From: Williamsia faeni
GTDB taxonomy: Bacteria > Actinomycetota > Actinomycetes > Mycobacteriales > Mycobacteriaceae
DNA: 64,000 nt
Direction: 5' to 3'
Assembly (NCBI GenBank): GCA_003202005.1
Contig: QJJF01000014.1
Location: 28,720 to 92,719, forward strand
In this document: positions 1-8,767 of the stretch, in pieces
Layout of the letters: each line of letters opens with the position of its first letter
How positions within the stretch are numbered: position 1 is the stretch's first letter
Made by a program: the position numbers and the translations under genes
Notes under the pieces: generated by a model
Seen by the model: only the letters and a program-made list of their open reading frames with translations
Database searches by the model: none
What the model was told of the DNA's origin: nothing

Positions 1-41
1 AGCAAATTGTCCGCGCAGATCACACCATTCAGCCAGAGCCG

Positions 42-692
42 TCAAACCTTCTGACCTGCGGTGATCCGCATTGCCCAGACTGTGAGCAAGGCAACTGCCG
101 CAAACGGCAGCCACATTGCCGACATACCGAGTTCGCGGTAGGCGCCGGCCCCGCCGAGCGCCCCGACCGCCATCGCCGCCCACAACAGAAAGTACCGGGC
201 CCACAACCACCTCGGACCACCGAACGCGGCATCCACCAACCGCTGAGCCGCCTTCACCAGAGTCCCGGTCATGTACGTCAGACCGACCGAGACCTCCCCC
301 GATTTCTCGAAGACCGAGTTGAGAGTGCCCATCGCCACCGCGCCCACCATCAGTGACACAAATCCGGACCACGTGACGGCAATCATCGCGGACACACCGA
401 GAAATGTTGTCACCGAATACAACACCTCCATTCGGCCGCGCTCTCCCATCGTGAGACGGCGAATGATCGAACCCACCATGACCCCGACCACGAACAACCC
501 GATGATCGAAAGACATCGCAGGGCGGTCGCCATCAAGCCGTCGACAAATGATGACGACATCTTCGTGGTGTTGCCGCTCATGAACGAGATGAAATAGCCC
601 CCGAGATGGACGAATGCCACCGCGTCCACGAATCCTGCGACTGCGGTCAATCCCGCCGCCAGCACCAGCTCATTGCGGTCGATCGTCTTCAC
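42..692 (-). CDS. DUF1275 (YoaK-type) membrane protein
   Basis: A 216-residue hydrophobic protein with about six predicted membrane segments. The N-terminal stretch FVDAVAFVHLGG followed by FMSGNTTK at about residues 37-44 is the hallmark of the DUF1275/YoaK family, whose members are small integral membrane proteins without an established substrate. The length matches the family. It starts with ATG and is transcribed leftward, 49 bases downstream of the MFS gene on the same strand, so co-transcription is possible. I can assign the family but not a function. Confidence 0.85.
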   Translation of the reverse strand: MKTIDRNELVLAAGLTAVAGFVDAVAFVHLGGYFISFMSGNTTKMSSSFVDGLMATALRCLSIIGLFVVGVMVGSIIRRLTMGERGRMEVLYSVTTFLGVSAMIAVTWSGFVSLMVGAVAMGTLNSVFEKSGEVSVGLTYMTGTLVKAAQRLVDAAFGGPRWLWARYFLLWAAMAVGALGGAGAYRELGMSAMWLPFAAVALLTVWAMRITAGQKV

Positions 693-741
693 ACCCGCAC
701 CGTCACAACCAACGACTCCTGACCGACGCCGAACAGTGGGC

Positions 742-2043
742 TCAAGTATGCGCCACGGGCACCGGTTCGACGGGTCGGGCGGAAGCCGGCCGGCGGATGC
801 TCACACACAACACCGCGGCGATCACGCACAGCCCCGAGGCGATGTAGAACGCCATGTCATAGCTGCCGTGTTCGTCTCGCAGATATCCGGCGCCGAAGGC
901 CGCGACAGCAGCACCGAGTTGATGGGACGCGAATACCCAGCCGAAGACCACCGGTGTCTTCGCACCGAAGTAGCTGCGGCACAAAGCGATGGTCGGTGGC
1001 ACGGTCGCGACCCAGTCGAGGCCGTAGAAGATGATGAACACCCAAGTGCTCGGTTCGGCGTGCGGCGACAGCAATACGGGAAGAGTCAGGAGCGAGACAC
1101 CGCGGCCGACGTAGTAGACGACGAGCAGCACGCGCGGATCCACCCGGTCGGTGAGCCAGCCGGAGAAGACCGTCCCCGCGACATCGAAGATTCCGATGGT
1201 CGCGAGCAAGCTCGCGGCGACCGTGGTGGGCATGCCGTGGTCATGGGCGGCGGGGATGAAGTGGGTGCCGATGAGCCCATTGGTGGTCATCCCACAGATC
1301 GCGAAACTGCCCGCGAGCAACCAGAACACCCGGGTGCGGGCACCGATCACCAGTCCGTCCAGCGCGCTTCGAAAGCTGCCGCCCGCGGGAATCGGAGGCG
1401 CCTCCTGCAGCGGGGCACCGTAGGGGCCAATACCCTTGTCGGACGGGTAGTTTCGCATGAAGATGAGGACAAGCGGGACCACGGCCAGCGCGGATGCGGC
1501 CACGATGATCGACGCCCACCGCCAGCCGGCACGCGTGGTCACCTCCGCGATCAACGGCAGGAAGATCAGCTGGCCGGTGGCGCTGGCGGCGGTCAGGACA
1601 CCGGTCACCAGCCCCCGCTTCTCGACGAACCAGCGGGTGGCGACGGTCGCCACGAAACCCATGGAGATCGACCCGGTCCCGATACCGACCAGCACGCCCC
1701 ACAGCAGCATGAGCTGCCAGCTCTCGGTCATGAACACGCTCAGCGCGGTACCGGTGGCGATCAGGGTGAGCGCACCGGCGAGGATCGGCCGGATGCCGTA
1801 GCGATCCATCAATGCCGCGGCAAAAGGTGCGGTCAACCCGAACAGCGTCATGTTGATCGACATCGCGAGCCCGACGGTCGCGTGGGACCAGCCGAACTCG
1901 GAGTTCAGCGGTTCCATCATCACGCTCGGAACAGAGCGGAATCCTGCGGCGGCCAGGAGCGCGATGAAGGCGACAGCAGCCACCACCCAGGCCCAATGAA
2001 GGCGGCCGGGGGTGCGGGCCGAGGGGATCCTGACGGTCGTCAC
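742..2043 (-). CDS. Major facilitator superfamily transporter
   Basis: A 433-residue MFS permease with about 12 hydrophobic segments. The conserved loop after segment 2 reads ALMDRYGIRP, in the place of the MFS DRxGRR motif, and a similar loop WLTDRVDPR appears near the middle. The oxalate/formate-antiporter and MCT-like branch is plausible from the opening HWAWVVAAVAF and GFRSVPSVMM, but the substrate cannot be read. The open frame continues far upstream of the likely start. I chose the GTG at 2043 because it directly precedes the first membrane segment; no strong ribosome binding site is visible, so the start is uncertain. It is divergent from the AraC-type regulator at 2116, a common arrangement for a regulator and its transporter target. 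Confidence 0.8.
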   Translation of the reverse strand: MTTVRIPSARTPGRLHWAWVVAAVAFIALLAAAGFRSVPSVMMEPLNSEFGWSHATVGLAMSINMTLFGLTAPFAAALMDRYGIRPILAGALTLIATGTALSVFMTESWQLMLLWGVLVGIGTGSISMGFVATVATRWFVEKRGLVTGVLTAASATGQLIFLPLIAEVTTRAGWRWASIIVAASALAVVPLVLIFMRNYPSDKGIGPYGAPLQEAPPIPAGGSFRSALDGLVIGARTRVFWLLAGSFAICGMTTNGLIGTHFIPAAHDHGMPTTVAASLLATIGIFDVAGTVFSGWLTDRVDPRVLLVVYYVGRGVSLLTLPVLLSPHAEPSTWVFIIFYGLDWVATVPPTIALCRSYFGAKTPVVFGWVFASHQLGAAVAAFGAGYLRDEHGSYDMAFYIASGLCVIAAVLCVSIRRPASARPVEPVPVAHT

Positions 2044-2081
2044 AAGAGTCAGTCTGTCCGAGGGGGCACCAAAGGCGCCAT

Positions 2082-2095
2082 TGGCATAAATGCCA
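2082..2095. promoter_or_regulatory. Palindrome between MFS gene and AraC-type regulator
   Basis: TGGCATAAATGCCA is an inverted repeat with six-base arms TGGCAT/ATGCCA. It sits in the 72-base gap between the divergent MFS (start 2043) and regulator (start 2116) genes. Its position suits an operator controlling both genes. The sequence is seen directly; the role is inferred. Confidence 0.45.
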
Positions 2096-2115
2096 TCATG
2101 TGTAGAATTACTGCC

Positions 2116-3093
2116 ATGACTGAAGTCGGGTTCACGCCTCATCGGGTGGTGGTACTGCTCCTCGCACCTGTCATCGGCTTCGATGCGACGATCCCGTCGA
2201 TGGTGTTCTCGCAGGCCACCGACGACGATGGGCGTGCGCTCTACGACATCCGGTTCGCCGCTCTCACCACCGGTCCCGTCGGCACCCTGTCCGACTTCAT
2301 GCTGACCCCCGGCCACGGACCTGCGGCACTGGCCGAGGCGGACACCGTGCTCATCCCGGGTACCCGAATGCCCGAAGTGCGCTACGAGGGCGTCTACCCG
2401 GACAACCTTCGAGCGGTGTTGGAGCAGGTCCGACCCGGAACGCGCATGGTGTCGATCTGCACCGGCGCATTTGCGCTGGCCGCCGCCGGAATTCTCGACG
2501 GTCGTCCGGCAACGACCCACTGGGACAAGGCCGACGACTTCCGACGGATGTATCCGGCCGTCGACCTGGATGAAGGCGTCCTGTTCGTCGACGACGGCGA
2601 TGTCCTGACGTCGGCGGGCCTGGCCGCCGGCATCGACCTCTGCCTGCACATCATCCGGCGCGACCACGGCACGCGGGTCGCCAATCGGGTTGCCAAGTAT
2701 TGCGTGGTCCCGCCATGGCGCGACGGCGGACAAGCGCAGTTCATCGACGCCGCGGTACCCGAGATCGACAGCAGTTCCACCGCGAGCGTTCGAGATTGGG
2801 CCCGCCACAATCTCACCGAACCGCTGACCGTTGCCCAGTTGGCCGAACGCGCGCATATGAGTGTGCGGACGTTCAACCGCCGATTCAGCGAGGAGACCGG
2901 CGACACCCCGGCCGTCTGGGTACGAAAGCAGCGGCTGCATCTCGCGCGCGAACTACTGGAAACCCGGGACCTGCCGGTGGACGAGGTCGCACATCTGTCC
3001 GGTCTGGTCACCGGCTCAAATCTGCGTCACCAGCTCCGCACCCATCTGGGCACCTCCCCCACCCACTATCGGCGCATGTTCCAGGGCAGGTGA
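2116..3093 (+). CDS. GlxA family AraC-type transcriptional regulator
   Basis: A 325-residue protein with two recognisable parts. Residues about 10-170 form a DJ-1/PfpI-like (class I amidotransferase-like) domain, including the nucleophile-elbow region MVSICTGAFALAAAGILDGR, where the cysteine sits as in GlxA regulators. Residues about 220-325 form an AraC-type double helix-turn-helix domain (LTVAQLAERAHMSVRTFNRRF, then PVDEVAHLSGL). This layout is typical of GlxA-family activators and repressors. The ATG at 2116 is chosen because it precedes the conserved VVVLLLAPVIGFD strand; the frame is open upstream. It is divergent from the MFS gene across the palindrome at 2082 and may control it. Confidence 0.88.
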   Translation: MTEVGFTPHRVVVLLLAPVIGFDATIPSMVFSQATDDDGRALYDIRFAALTTGPVGTLSDFMLTPGHGPAALAEADTVLIPGTRMPEVRYEGVYPDNLRAVLEQVRPGTRMVSICTGAFALAAAGILDGRPATTHWDKADDFRRMYPAVDLDEGVLFVDDGDVLTSAGLAAGIDLCLHIIRRDHGTRVANRVAKYCVVPPWRDGGQAQFIDAAVPEIDSSSTASVRDWARHNLTEPLTVAQLAERAHMSVRTFNRRFSEETGDTPAVWVRKQRLHLARELLETRDLPVDEVAHLSGLVTGSNLRHQLRTHLGTSPTHYRRMFQGR

Positions 3094-3130
3094 GCCACAA
3101 ACCCTCAGCCGGACGGTTAGGGTTGATCCC

Positions 3131-3805
3131 ATGAGTGCAGCGGCCCCGATTTCCGACAACTACACCGGCGACTTCCGCAATTCGGATGTGCCACAACGCA
3201 AAACCACACCGAATGCAACGATCCTCAAACTGTCCGTCGGCCCGATGGACAACAACGTCTACGTCATCACCTGTCGTGAAACCGGCAAAGCGCTGCTCAT
3301 CGACGCCGCGAACGACGCCGATGTCCTGATCGAACTGATCAAGGCGCACGGCCACATCGAATCGATTTTCACCACCCACTGGCATCCCGACCACTGGATC
3401 GCACTCGACGAAGTGGTCAAGGCCACCGGCCTGCCCACCGCCGCGGGCCGGATCGACGCGCCGCCGATCCAGGTGGCGACCGATCGCCTCGTCGACGAGG
3501 GCGACATCATCGAAGTCGGCAACCTCAAGTTGGGCACCATCCACGTGAAGGGTCACACCGACGGTTCCATCGCATTGTTCTTCGACGACGACGTCACGCA
3601 TCTGTTCACCGGTGACTGCCTGTTCCCCGGCGGCGTCGGCAAGTCGCAGACGCCCGAGGACTTCACATCGCTCATCGCCGACGTCACCACAAAACTGTTC
3701 GACCGTTTCGACGACAGCACGGTGGTGTACCCCGGACACGGACTCGACACCAGCCTGGGCGCCGAACGCCCGCATCTCGACGAGTGGCGCGAACGGGGCT
3801 GGTAG
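3131..3805 (+). CDS. Metallo-beta-lactamase fold hydrolase (Rv1637c-like)
   Basis: A 224-residue MBL-fold protein. The metal-binding motif THWHPDHW (HxHxDH) is at about residues 80-87, with further ligands in KGHTDGS, FTGDCLF and YPGHG. The order and spacing are those of the glyoxalase II-like branch (hydroxyacyl hydrolases). The M. tuberculosis counterpart by context is Rv1637c, which lies beside the universal stress gene Rv1636 and near uvrB, as here. The substrate is unknown; hydroxyacylglutathione or hydroxyacyl-mycothiol hydrolysis is possible. ATG start at 3131, 37 bases after the regulator. Confidence 0.85.
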   Translation: MSAAAPISDNYTGDFRNSDVPQRKTTPNATILKLSVGPMDNNVYVITCRETGKALLIDAANDADVLIELIKAHGHIESIFTTHWHPDHWIALDEVVKATGLPTAAGRIDAPPIQVATDRLVDEGDIIEVGNLKLGTIHVKGHTDGSIALFFDDDVTHLFTGDCLFPGGVGKSQTPEDFTSLIADVTTKLFDRFDDSTVVYPGHGLDTSLGAERPHLDEWRERGW

Positions 3806-3938
3806 AAAGCGTGCGCTGCGGGGTACCCCAGTCATAGCCCGTCTATACGGTCGGGTGGACCCCCATCCGTCAACAATGTTCTGCTGAGAAGTTCGACAAG
3901 CAGATTCGAACAAAACAGTGTCTTGAGGAGGCCCTTAA

Positions 3939-5084
3939 ATGCTGATTCGCCGAATTGCCCGTCCCATGCTCGCAGCCGCGTTCATCGCCACCGGGATCGA
4001 GGTGATCCGACGTCCGGAGCCGTTGGCAGAAGCCGCGCAACCTTTCGTCGACAAGGCCAAGGTCGCACTACCGCCCACGGCCGCAGATCTCATCCCCGCC
4101 GACGCGCAGGCGGTGGTCCGTCTCAATGGCGCCATTCACATCGCCGGTGGCCTGGCTCTCGCCACGGGCAAGTTCCCGCGACTGGCCGCGTTGACGCTGA
4201 CCAGTGTTGTGGTTCCGACGACACTCGCCGGACACGATTTCTGGAACGAAACCGACCCGCACGAGCGGGCTGAACAGCAGGCCCACTTCATCCAGAACGT
4301 GGGCCTCCTCGGCGGCCTTCTGCTCGCCACCGTCGACACCGAAGGCAAACCGTCACTCGCGTGGCGCGGACGCCGGGCCGCAGCGCGGGCGAGCGACAAG
4401 CTGGCCACCGCGCTGCCATCGGGTTCGGACGGATCGGCGACCGCCGAGGTACTCGCAGACAAGGCGTCACACTTCGCGGAGGCCGTCGCCGAACTCACCG
4501 GTGAGTTCGCCGAAGTCGCGGCCGATCGCGGCAGCAAGCTCGCCGAAGTCGCGGCCGATCGCGGCAGCAAACTTGCCGAAGTCGCGGCCGATCGCGGCAG
4601 CAAGGTCGCCGAGGTGGCCTCTGAACGCGCTTCGGAACTCGCGGACGTCGCTGCCGCCAAGGGCGCAGTGTTGGCGGGTGTCGCAGCCGAGCAGGGCGCA
4701 GCGCTGACCAAGGCCGCAGCAGAACGACAGGCCGCTCTGGGCAAGGTAGCCGTGCAACAACAGGCCGTATTGGGTAAAGCAGCAGTTAAACAGCAGGCCG
4801 CGTTGGGCAAGAAAGCCGGTAAGAAGCAGTCGCAGGTGATCGATGCGACCGCGTACCACCGTTCCGCACTCGCCGATTCTGCCGCCAAGGCCTGGGATTC
4901 GACCTACGAGCATGCCGAGCACGCCCTGGAAACAGTGCGAGAGAAGGCTCCCGAGCTGGCCGAGTCGGTCCGGGAGTACAGCCTCGAAGTGGCAGAGCGC
5001 GCCGCCGAAGAGGGGGCCAAACTCTCCGCGCGGGCGCGCAGGCAGGCCAAGAAGGCTCAGAAAGCCGCAGCAAAGGCCCGCTGA
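3939..5084 (+). CDS. DoxX-family membrane protein with long alanine-rich helical repeat tail
   Basis: A 381-residue protein. Residues 1-130 resemble the DoxX/DoxD membrane domain (RRIARPMLAAAFIATGIEVI, GAIHIAGGLALATGKFPRLAAL, HFIQNVGLLGGLLL), with about four hydrophobic segments. Residues about 145-381 are Ala/Glu/Lys/Arg-rich and predicted to be one long amphipathic helix or coiled coil. They include three near-identical 11-residue repeats of the type EVAADRGSKLA at about residues 192-224. A strong ribosome binding site (GAGGAGG) lies just upstream of the ATG. The eleven-residue period recalls apolipoprotein/LEA-like membrane- or lipid-associated helices. The DoxX domain is confident; the role of the tail is unknown. 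Confidence 0.85.
   Translation: MLIRRIARPMLAAAFIATGIEVIRRPEPLAEAAQPFVDKAKVALPPTAADLIPADAQAVVRLNGAIHIAGGLALATGKFPRLAALTLTSVVVPTTLAGHDFWNETDPHERAEQQAHFIQNVGLLGGLLLATVDTEGKPSLAWRGRRAAARASDKLATALPSGSDGSATAEVLADKASHFAEAVAELTGEFAEVAADRGSKLAEVAADRGSKLAEVAADRGSKVAEVASERASELADVAAAKGAVLAGVAAEQGAALTKAAAERQAALGKVAVQQQAVLGKAAVKQQAALGKKAGKKQSQVIDATAYHRSALADSAAKAWDSTYEHAEHALETVREKAPELAESVREYSLEVAERAAEEGAKLSARARRQAKKAQKAAAKAR
4512..4610 (+). repeat. Three 33-bp in-frame tandem repeats in the DoxX gene
   Basis: Three consecutive copies begin GAAGTCGCGGCCGATCGCGG at 4512, 4545 and 4578. They are identical over most of their length, and each encodes an 11-residue helical unit. Because the nucleotides, not just the residues, are conserved, the expansion looks recent. 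Confidence 0.9.
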
Positions 5085-5108
5085 TCCGGTTCGGCAGGTG
5101 CGCGGGTC

Positions 5109-6785
5109 TCAGCCGAGAACCGCTCGGGCGGCTTCCCGCGCACTTGCCGGATCCGAGGTCTGCGACACCGCGGCAGCGGCCCGACGACACTCGTCGAGGG
5201 TGACGCTGCCGAGTTTTGCGCCGACTCCGGCCACCGCGGAGGCGGCCGCCGACAGTGACGTGACTCCGAGTCCGACCAGTACGCAGGCCAGCAGCGGATC
5301 CGCCGCGGCCTCACCACAGACACCCACCGGTTTGCCGGCGGCCGCTCCCGCCGCCGCGGTCCGGGCAACAAGCGACAGCACGGCCGGCTGCCATGGGTCG
5401 GTCAGCTCGGCCAGATCTGCCGACATCCGATCCGCGGCCATCGTGTACTGCGCGAGGTCGTTGGTTCCGATCGACAAGAACTCGACGTGCTCGAGGATTC
5501 GTTCGGCCAGCAGGGCCGCCGCGGGCACCTCGATCATCACGCCCGGCACCAGGCCGCGTTCGCGGACCTTGTCGGCAAACCACTTCGCCTCTGCGGCGGT
5601 GGAGATCATCGGTGCCATCACCCAGGGGGCCCGCAGGCCTTCGGCGGCAGCCGCCACCCCGTCGAGCTGACGATCCAGGATTCCGTTGTCCCGTGCGGCA
5701 ATTCGGATGCCGCGCACACCCAGCGCCGGGTTGGCCTCATCGGGATGGTTGGCAAAACGCAGCGGTTTGTCAGACCCGGCGTCGAGCGTCCGCAGGACCA
5801 CTTTGGACTCGGGGAAGGCCTCGATCACCTCACGGTAGATCGCCGCCTGTTCGTCGACCGTCGGCTCCTTCTCCCGATCCAGGAAACACAGTTCGGTGCG
5901 GAACAGGCCCACGCCCCCGGCCGCGGTTCCCGCCGCGACCCGGGCCCCGGCGCCGTCTTGCACGTTCGCGAGCACATCGACGCGATGACCATCGGAGGTC
6001 GCGCCCGGTCCTGACCACGCCGCGGTGCGCGCGGCGACCAATTGATGGGCGGCCACCGCCTTCGCCGCGACCTCTACGTCGGGCGACACGGTCAGTTCAC
6101 CGGTACCCCCGTCGATCAGCACCTGGGTGCCGGCCACCACGGACTCGAGCCCGATCACCGCGACCACGCAAGGGATACCGAGTTGCCGGGCGATGATCGC
6201 GGTGTGGCTGGTCGGCCCGCCGAGAGAGGTCGCGAGCCCGATGATCAGGGACGGGTCCAGCCCCGCCGTGTCGGCCGGCGCGAGGTCGTCGGCCAGGAGT
6301 ACCGAGGGCACATCCGGCACCGGGACACCCGGCTCGGGCAGGCCCGACAACTCGGCGAGCACCCGATCGCGGATGTCGTTGAGATCGGTCACCCGCTCGG
6401 CCATCAGCCCACCCAGTTTGGCGAACAGGTCGGCGAACTGCGCAGTCGCGGCGACCGCGGCCGCCGCGGCCGAACTGCCGGTGGCGATCAGCTTCTCCGC
6501 CGCGCCCAGCCATCCGCGATCGGTTGCCATCGCCGCGTTGGCCGCGAGCACCTCCGAAGCCGATCCACTCGACACCGCAGCGCGGTCCTGGAGTCGTTTC
6601 GCAACAGCGGTGGTCGCCCGGCCGAATGCCTGCAGCTGTGCGTCACGATCCGCCGGGGGCACGAGTTCCGTATCGATCGCCGGTTCCACGCGCGGTCCGG
6701 GCACAACTGCGGGTCCCAGGACCACTCCCGGTACCACCGGGGTACCCCGCAGAACCTGTCGCGAGCTCTTTACCTGCGCTGACAT
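5109..6785 (-). CDS. ptsI: PTS enzyme I, phosphoenolpyruvate-protein phosphotransferase
   Basis: A 558-residue enzyme I that takes phosphate from PEP and passes it to HPr. The phosphorylated histidine lies in GGPTSHTAIIARQLGIPC (about residue 190). The PEP-binding C-terminal domain shows GLFRTELCFLDRE, MIEVPAAALLAE, SIGTNDLAQYTMAADR and GVCGEAA, all classic enzyme I signatures. Two ATGs are in frame at 6791 and 6785. The AGGAGG box is about 10 bases before the second but only 4 before the first, so I prefer 6785. It is divergent from fruR, and with fruA and ptsH makes a complete phosphorelay. Confidence 0.95.
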   Translation of the reverse strand: MSAQVKSSRQVLRGTPVVPGVVLGPAVVPGPRVEPAIDTELVPPADRDAQLQAFGRATTAVAKRLQDRAAVSSGSASEVLAANAAMATDRGWLGAAEKLIATGSSAAAAAVAATAQFADLFAKLGGLMAERVTDLNDIRDRVLAELSGLPEPGVPVPDVPSVLLADDLAPADTAGLDPSLIIGLATSLGGPTSHTAIIARQLGIPCVVAVIGLESVVAGTQVLIDGGTGELTVSPDVEVAAKAVAAHQLVAARTAAWSGPGATSDGHRVDVLANVQDGAGARVAAGTAAGGVGLFRTELCFLDREKEPTVDEQAAIYREVIEAFPESKVVLRTLDAGSDKPLRFANHPDEANPALGVRGIRIAARDNGILDRQLDGVAAAAEGLRAPWVMAPMISTAAEAKWFADKVRERGLVPGVMIEVPAAALLAERILEHVEFLSIGTNDLAQYTMAADRMSADLAELTDPWQPAVLSLVARTAAAGAAAGKPVGVCGEAAADPLLACVLVGLGVTSLSAAASAVAGVGAKLGSVTLDECRRAAAAVSQTSDPASAREAARAVLG

Positions 6786-6873
6786 CGTCATCCGACCTCC
6801 TGAAGTCGATCCGAACATGTGGTGCGTGCAAACACAACCACGGGGTTGATGTGATCCAGATTACCTAAAATGC

Positions 6874-6935
6874 TTGACAAAGCAATACGTTCGGGCATAA
6901 AACAACATAAAGCAACACAAGAAACCAACGCTTGC
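6874..6935 (+). promoter_or_regulatory. fru operon promoter and CAACA-rich putative operator
   Basis: TTGACA at 6874-6879 is followed after about 17 bases by ATAAAA near 6897-6902, a good sigma-70 type promoter reading toward fruR. Directly after it lies an A/C-rich tract at 6901-6930 with repeated AACAACA/GCAACACA motifs. A related run, CAAACACAACCA, lies on the ptsI side near 6830. A/C-rich repeats of this kind are typical of DeoR-type sugar regulators (SugR/FruR) in corynebacteria. Autoregulation by FruR and control of divergent ptsI are inferred. Confidence 0.5.
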
Positions 6936-6966
6936 CACATCGAGGCGGGCCGCATCGGAGGACAGG

Positions 6967-7734
6967 ATGTATCCAGAGGAACGGCAGCAGGCGATGGCAT
7001 CGGTCATCGCACAGAAGGGGCGGATGTCGGTTGCAGACCTCGCCGAGCTGTACGCCGTGACCACCGAGACCGTCCGCCGCGACCTGGCCGCCGTGGAGCG
7101 GCTCGGCCTGATCCGGCGGGTCCATGGCGGCGCGGTCCCGGCCTCGGCCCTGACCGCCATCGAGGTGGGCACCACCGAGCGCGAACACAGCCACGCAGAA
7201 GAAAAGGAACGCATCGGGAAAGCCGCCATCGATCACCTGCCACCGGCCGGCGGCAGCGTGTTGATCGATGCCGGAACCACCACCGCGCGACTCGCCGCAC
7301 ACCTGCCCACCGACCAGGATCTGGTCGTCATCACCAACTCACTTCCGGTTGCGACGCGAGTGAGCGGCCTCGGTGGACTGCGGCTGCATCTACTCGGCGG
7401 ACGGGTCCGCGGCATCACGCAGGCCGTCGTCGGCGACGATGCGCTCCGGACACTGTCCACCATGCGCGTCGATGTGGCGGTTGTCGGAACCAACGGCATC
7501 AGCATGCGCCACGGTTTGTCCACACCGGACAGCGACGAAGCCGCGATCAAGCGGGCCATGGTCGAGTCTGCACACCAGGTCGTGGTCGTCACGGACTCAT
7601 CCAAGGTCGGACGCGAGGATCTGATCAGCTTCGCCCCCATCGACCGGGTCGATGTGCTGATCACCGACACCGATCTCTCGGACACCGCCCGCGCCGAGTT
7701 CATCGACGCCGGCATCGACGTGGTGACGGCATGA
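6967..7734 (+). CDS. fruR: DeoR-family transcriptional regulator of the fructose PTS
   Basis: A 255-residue DeoR-type regulator. Residues 1-57 form the helix-turn-helix (MYPEERQQAMASVIA, MSVADLAELYAVTTETVRRDL, GLIRRVHGGAV). The remainder is the DeoR sensor domain with LIDAGTTTARLA and VVTDSSKVG, which binds phosphorylated sugars in this family. GGAGGACAGG precedes the ATG. Its stop overlaps the fruK start (ATGA), showing translational coupling. Context points to control of fructose uptake by fructose-1-phosphate or fructose-1,6-bisphosphate. Confidence 0.9.
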   Translation: MYPEERQQAMASVIAQKGRMSVADLAELYAVTTETVRRDLAAVERLGLIRRVHGGAVPASALTAIEVGTTEREHSHAEEKERIGKAAIDHLPPAGGSVLIDAGTTTARLAAHLPTDQDLVVITNSLPVATRVSGLGGLRLHLLGGRVRGITQAVVGDDALRTLSTMRVDVAVVGTNGISMRHGLSTPDSDEAAIKRAMVESAHQVVVVTDSSKVGREDLISFAPIDRVDVLITDTDLSDTARAEFIDAGIDVVTA

Positions 7735-8711
7735 TCATCACCCTGACCGCCAATCCCAGCATCGACCGCACCGTGACACTGGACGGACCGCTACGTCGCG
7801 GCGCTGTGCACCGCGCCACCACCGCGACCTCACATCCCGGGGGCAAAGGTGTCAACGTCGCCCGCGTGATCACCTCGGCCGGAAAGAGTGCAGTCGCAGT
7901 GCTCCCCGGTAACCCGGGCGAACCGCTGCTCCAGGCACTGACCGAGTCCGGAATCATCCACCACGCGATCGCGCATCCCGGTGCAGCGCGGGTGAACCTC
8001 ACGGTGACCGAGCCGGACGGAACCACCACCAAGATCAATGAGCCGGGCGCCGCGCTGCTACCCGAACAACTCGAAGCCCTGTCGGCATCCCTCCGCGATC
8101 TCGCGGCGTCTGCCACCTGGATTGTGCTGTCGGGTTCGCTGCCTCCCGGTGTCCCGGACCGCTGGTACGCCGAACTCGTTGCGGCGCTTCGGACCGGACC
8201 CGCCAAGATCGCCGTCGACACCTCCGACGGTCCGCTTCGGGCACTGGCAGCCGAATTTTCCACTGCTGCACCTGATCTCATCAAGCCGAATGCCGAAGAG
8301 CTGGGTCAGCTCGCCGGTACTGACGGCCTCGAACTCGAGCGTGCCGCCGAACAGGGCGATCCCTACCCCACCGCTCGGGCAGCCCGCTCGCTGATCGAAC
8401 GCGGTGGCCCGCAGACCGTGCTGGCCACCCTCGGCGCCGCGGGCGCAGTGCTGGTCACGACGACCGGCGCGTGGCACGCCACAACACCTCCGATCGCGCC
8501 GCGAAGCACGGTTGGCGCCGGCGATTCGTCGCTGGCCGGATATCTACTCGCTGATCTGGAGAACGCCGGACCAGCTGACCGCCTAGCCATGGCGGTCGCG
8601 TACGGGAGTGCCGCCGCCGCCTTACCCGGCACGGCACTGCCCAGTCCCCATCACACCAACCCGGGCGCCGTGACAGTCACCGCGCTGACCTCGGTCCTCG
8701 GTAGCTCCTGA
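7731..8711 (+). CDS. fruK: 1-phosphofructokinase
   Basis: A 326-residue PfkB-family kinase that converts fructose-1-phosphate made by the PTS into fructose-1,6-bisphosphate. It shows the opening ITLTANPSIDRTV, the glycine-rich GGKGVNVARV at about residues 38-47 and the anion-hole/catalytic motif STVGAGDSSLAGYL, with the base Asp at about residue 265. The start overlaps the fruR stop by four bases. The neighbours fruA and ptsH fix its substrate class as fructose-1-phosphate rather than tagatose-6-phosphate. Confidence 0.93.
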   Translation: MIITLTANPSIDRTVTLDGPLRRGAVHRATTATSHPGGKGVNVARVITSAGKSAVAVLPGNPGEPLLQALTESGIIHHAIAHPGAARVNLTVTEPDGTTTKINEPGAALLPEQLEALSASLRDLAASATWIVLSGSLPPGVPDRWYAELVAALRTGPAKIAVDTSDGPLRALAAEFSTAAPDLIKPNAEELGQLAGTDGLELERAAEQGDPYPTARAARSLIERGGPQTVLATLGAAGAVLVTTTGAWHATTPPIAPRSTVGAGDSSLAGYLLADLENAGPADRLAMAVAYGSAAAALPGTALPSPHHTNPGAVTVTALTSVLGSS

Positions 8712-8767
8712 TGGCCACACCAGATCCTCGAAACCCTGATCTCGAATCACGAAATAAGGAATCCGCA

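Noticed and set aside
673..2115. Long plus-strand open frame upstream of the GlxA regulator, opposite the MFS gene
   Set aside because: Charged low-complexity sequence antisense to a clear MFS transporter; a shadow frame of high-GC DNA. The real gene begins at 2116.
2044..2940. Minus-strand extension of the MFS frame over the regulator gene
   Set aside because: It overlaps the conserved GlxA/AraC sequence on the other strand and adds no recognisable domain.
3820..3829. GGGGTACCCC palindrome after the MBL gene
   Set aside because: Only ten bases, with no T-run; too short to call a terminator or operator.
4512..4610. Three evenly spaced repeats considered as a CRISPR array
   Set aside because: The copies abut without spacers and are in frame in a protein gene.
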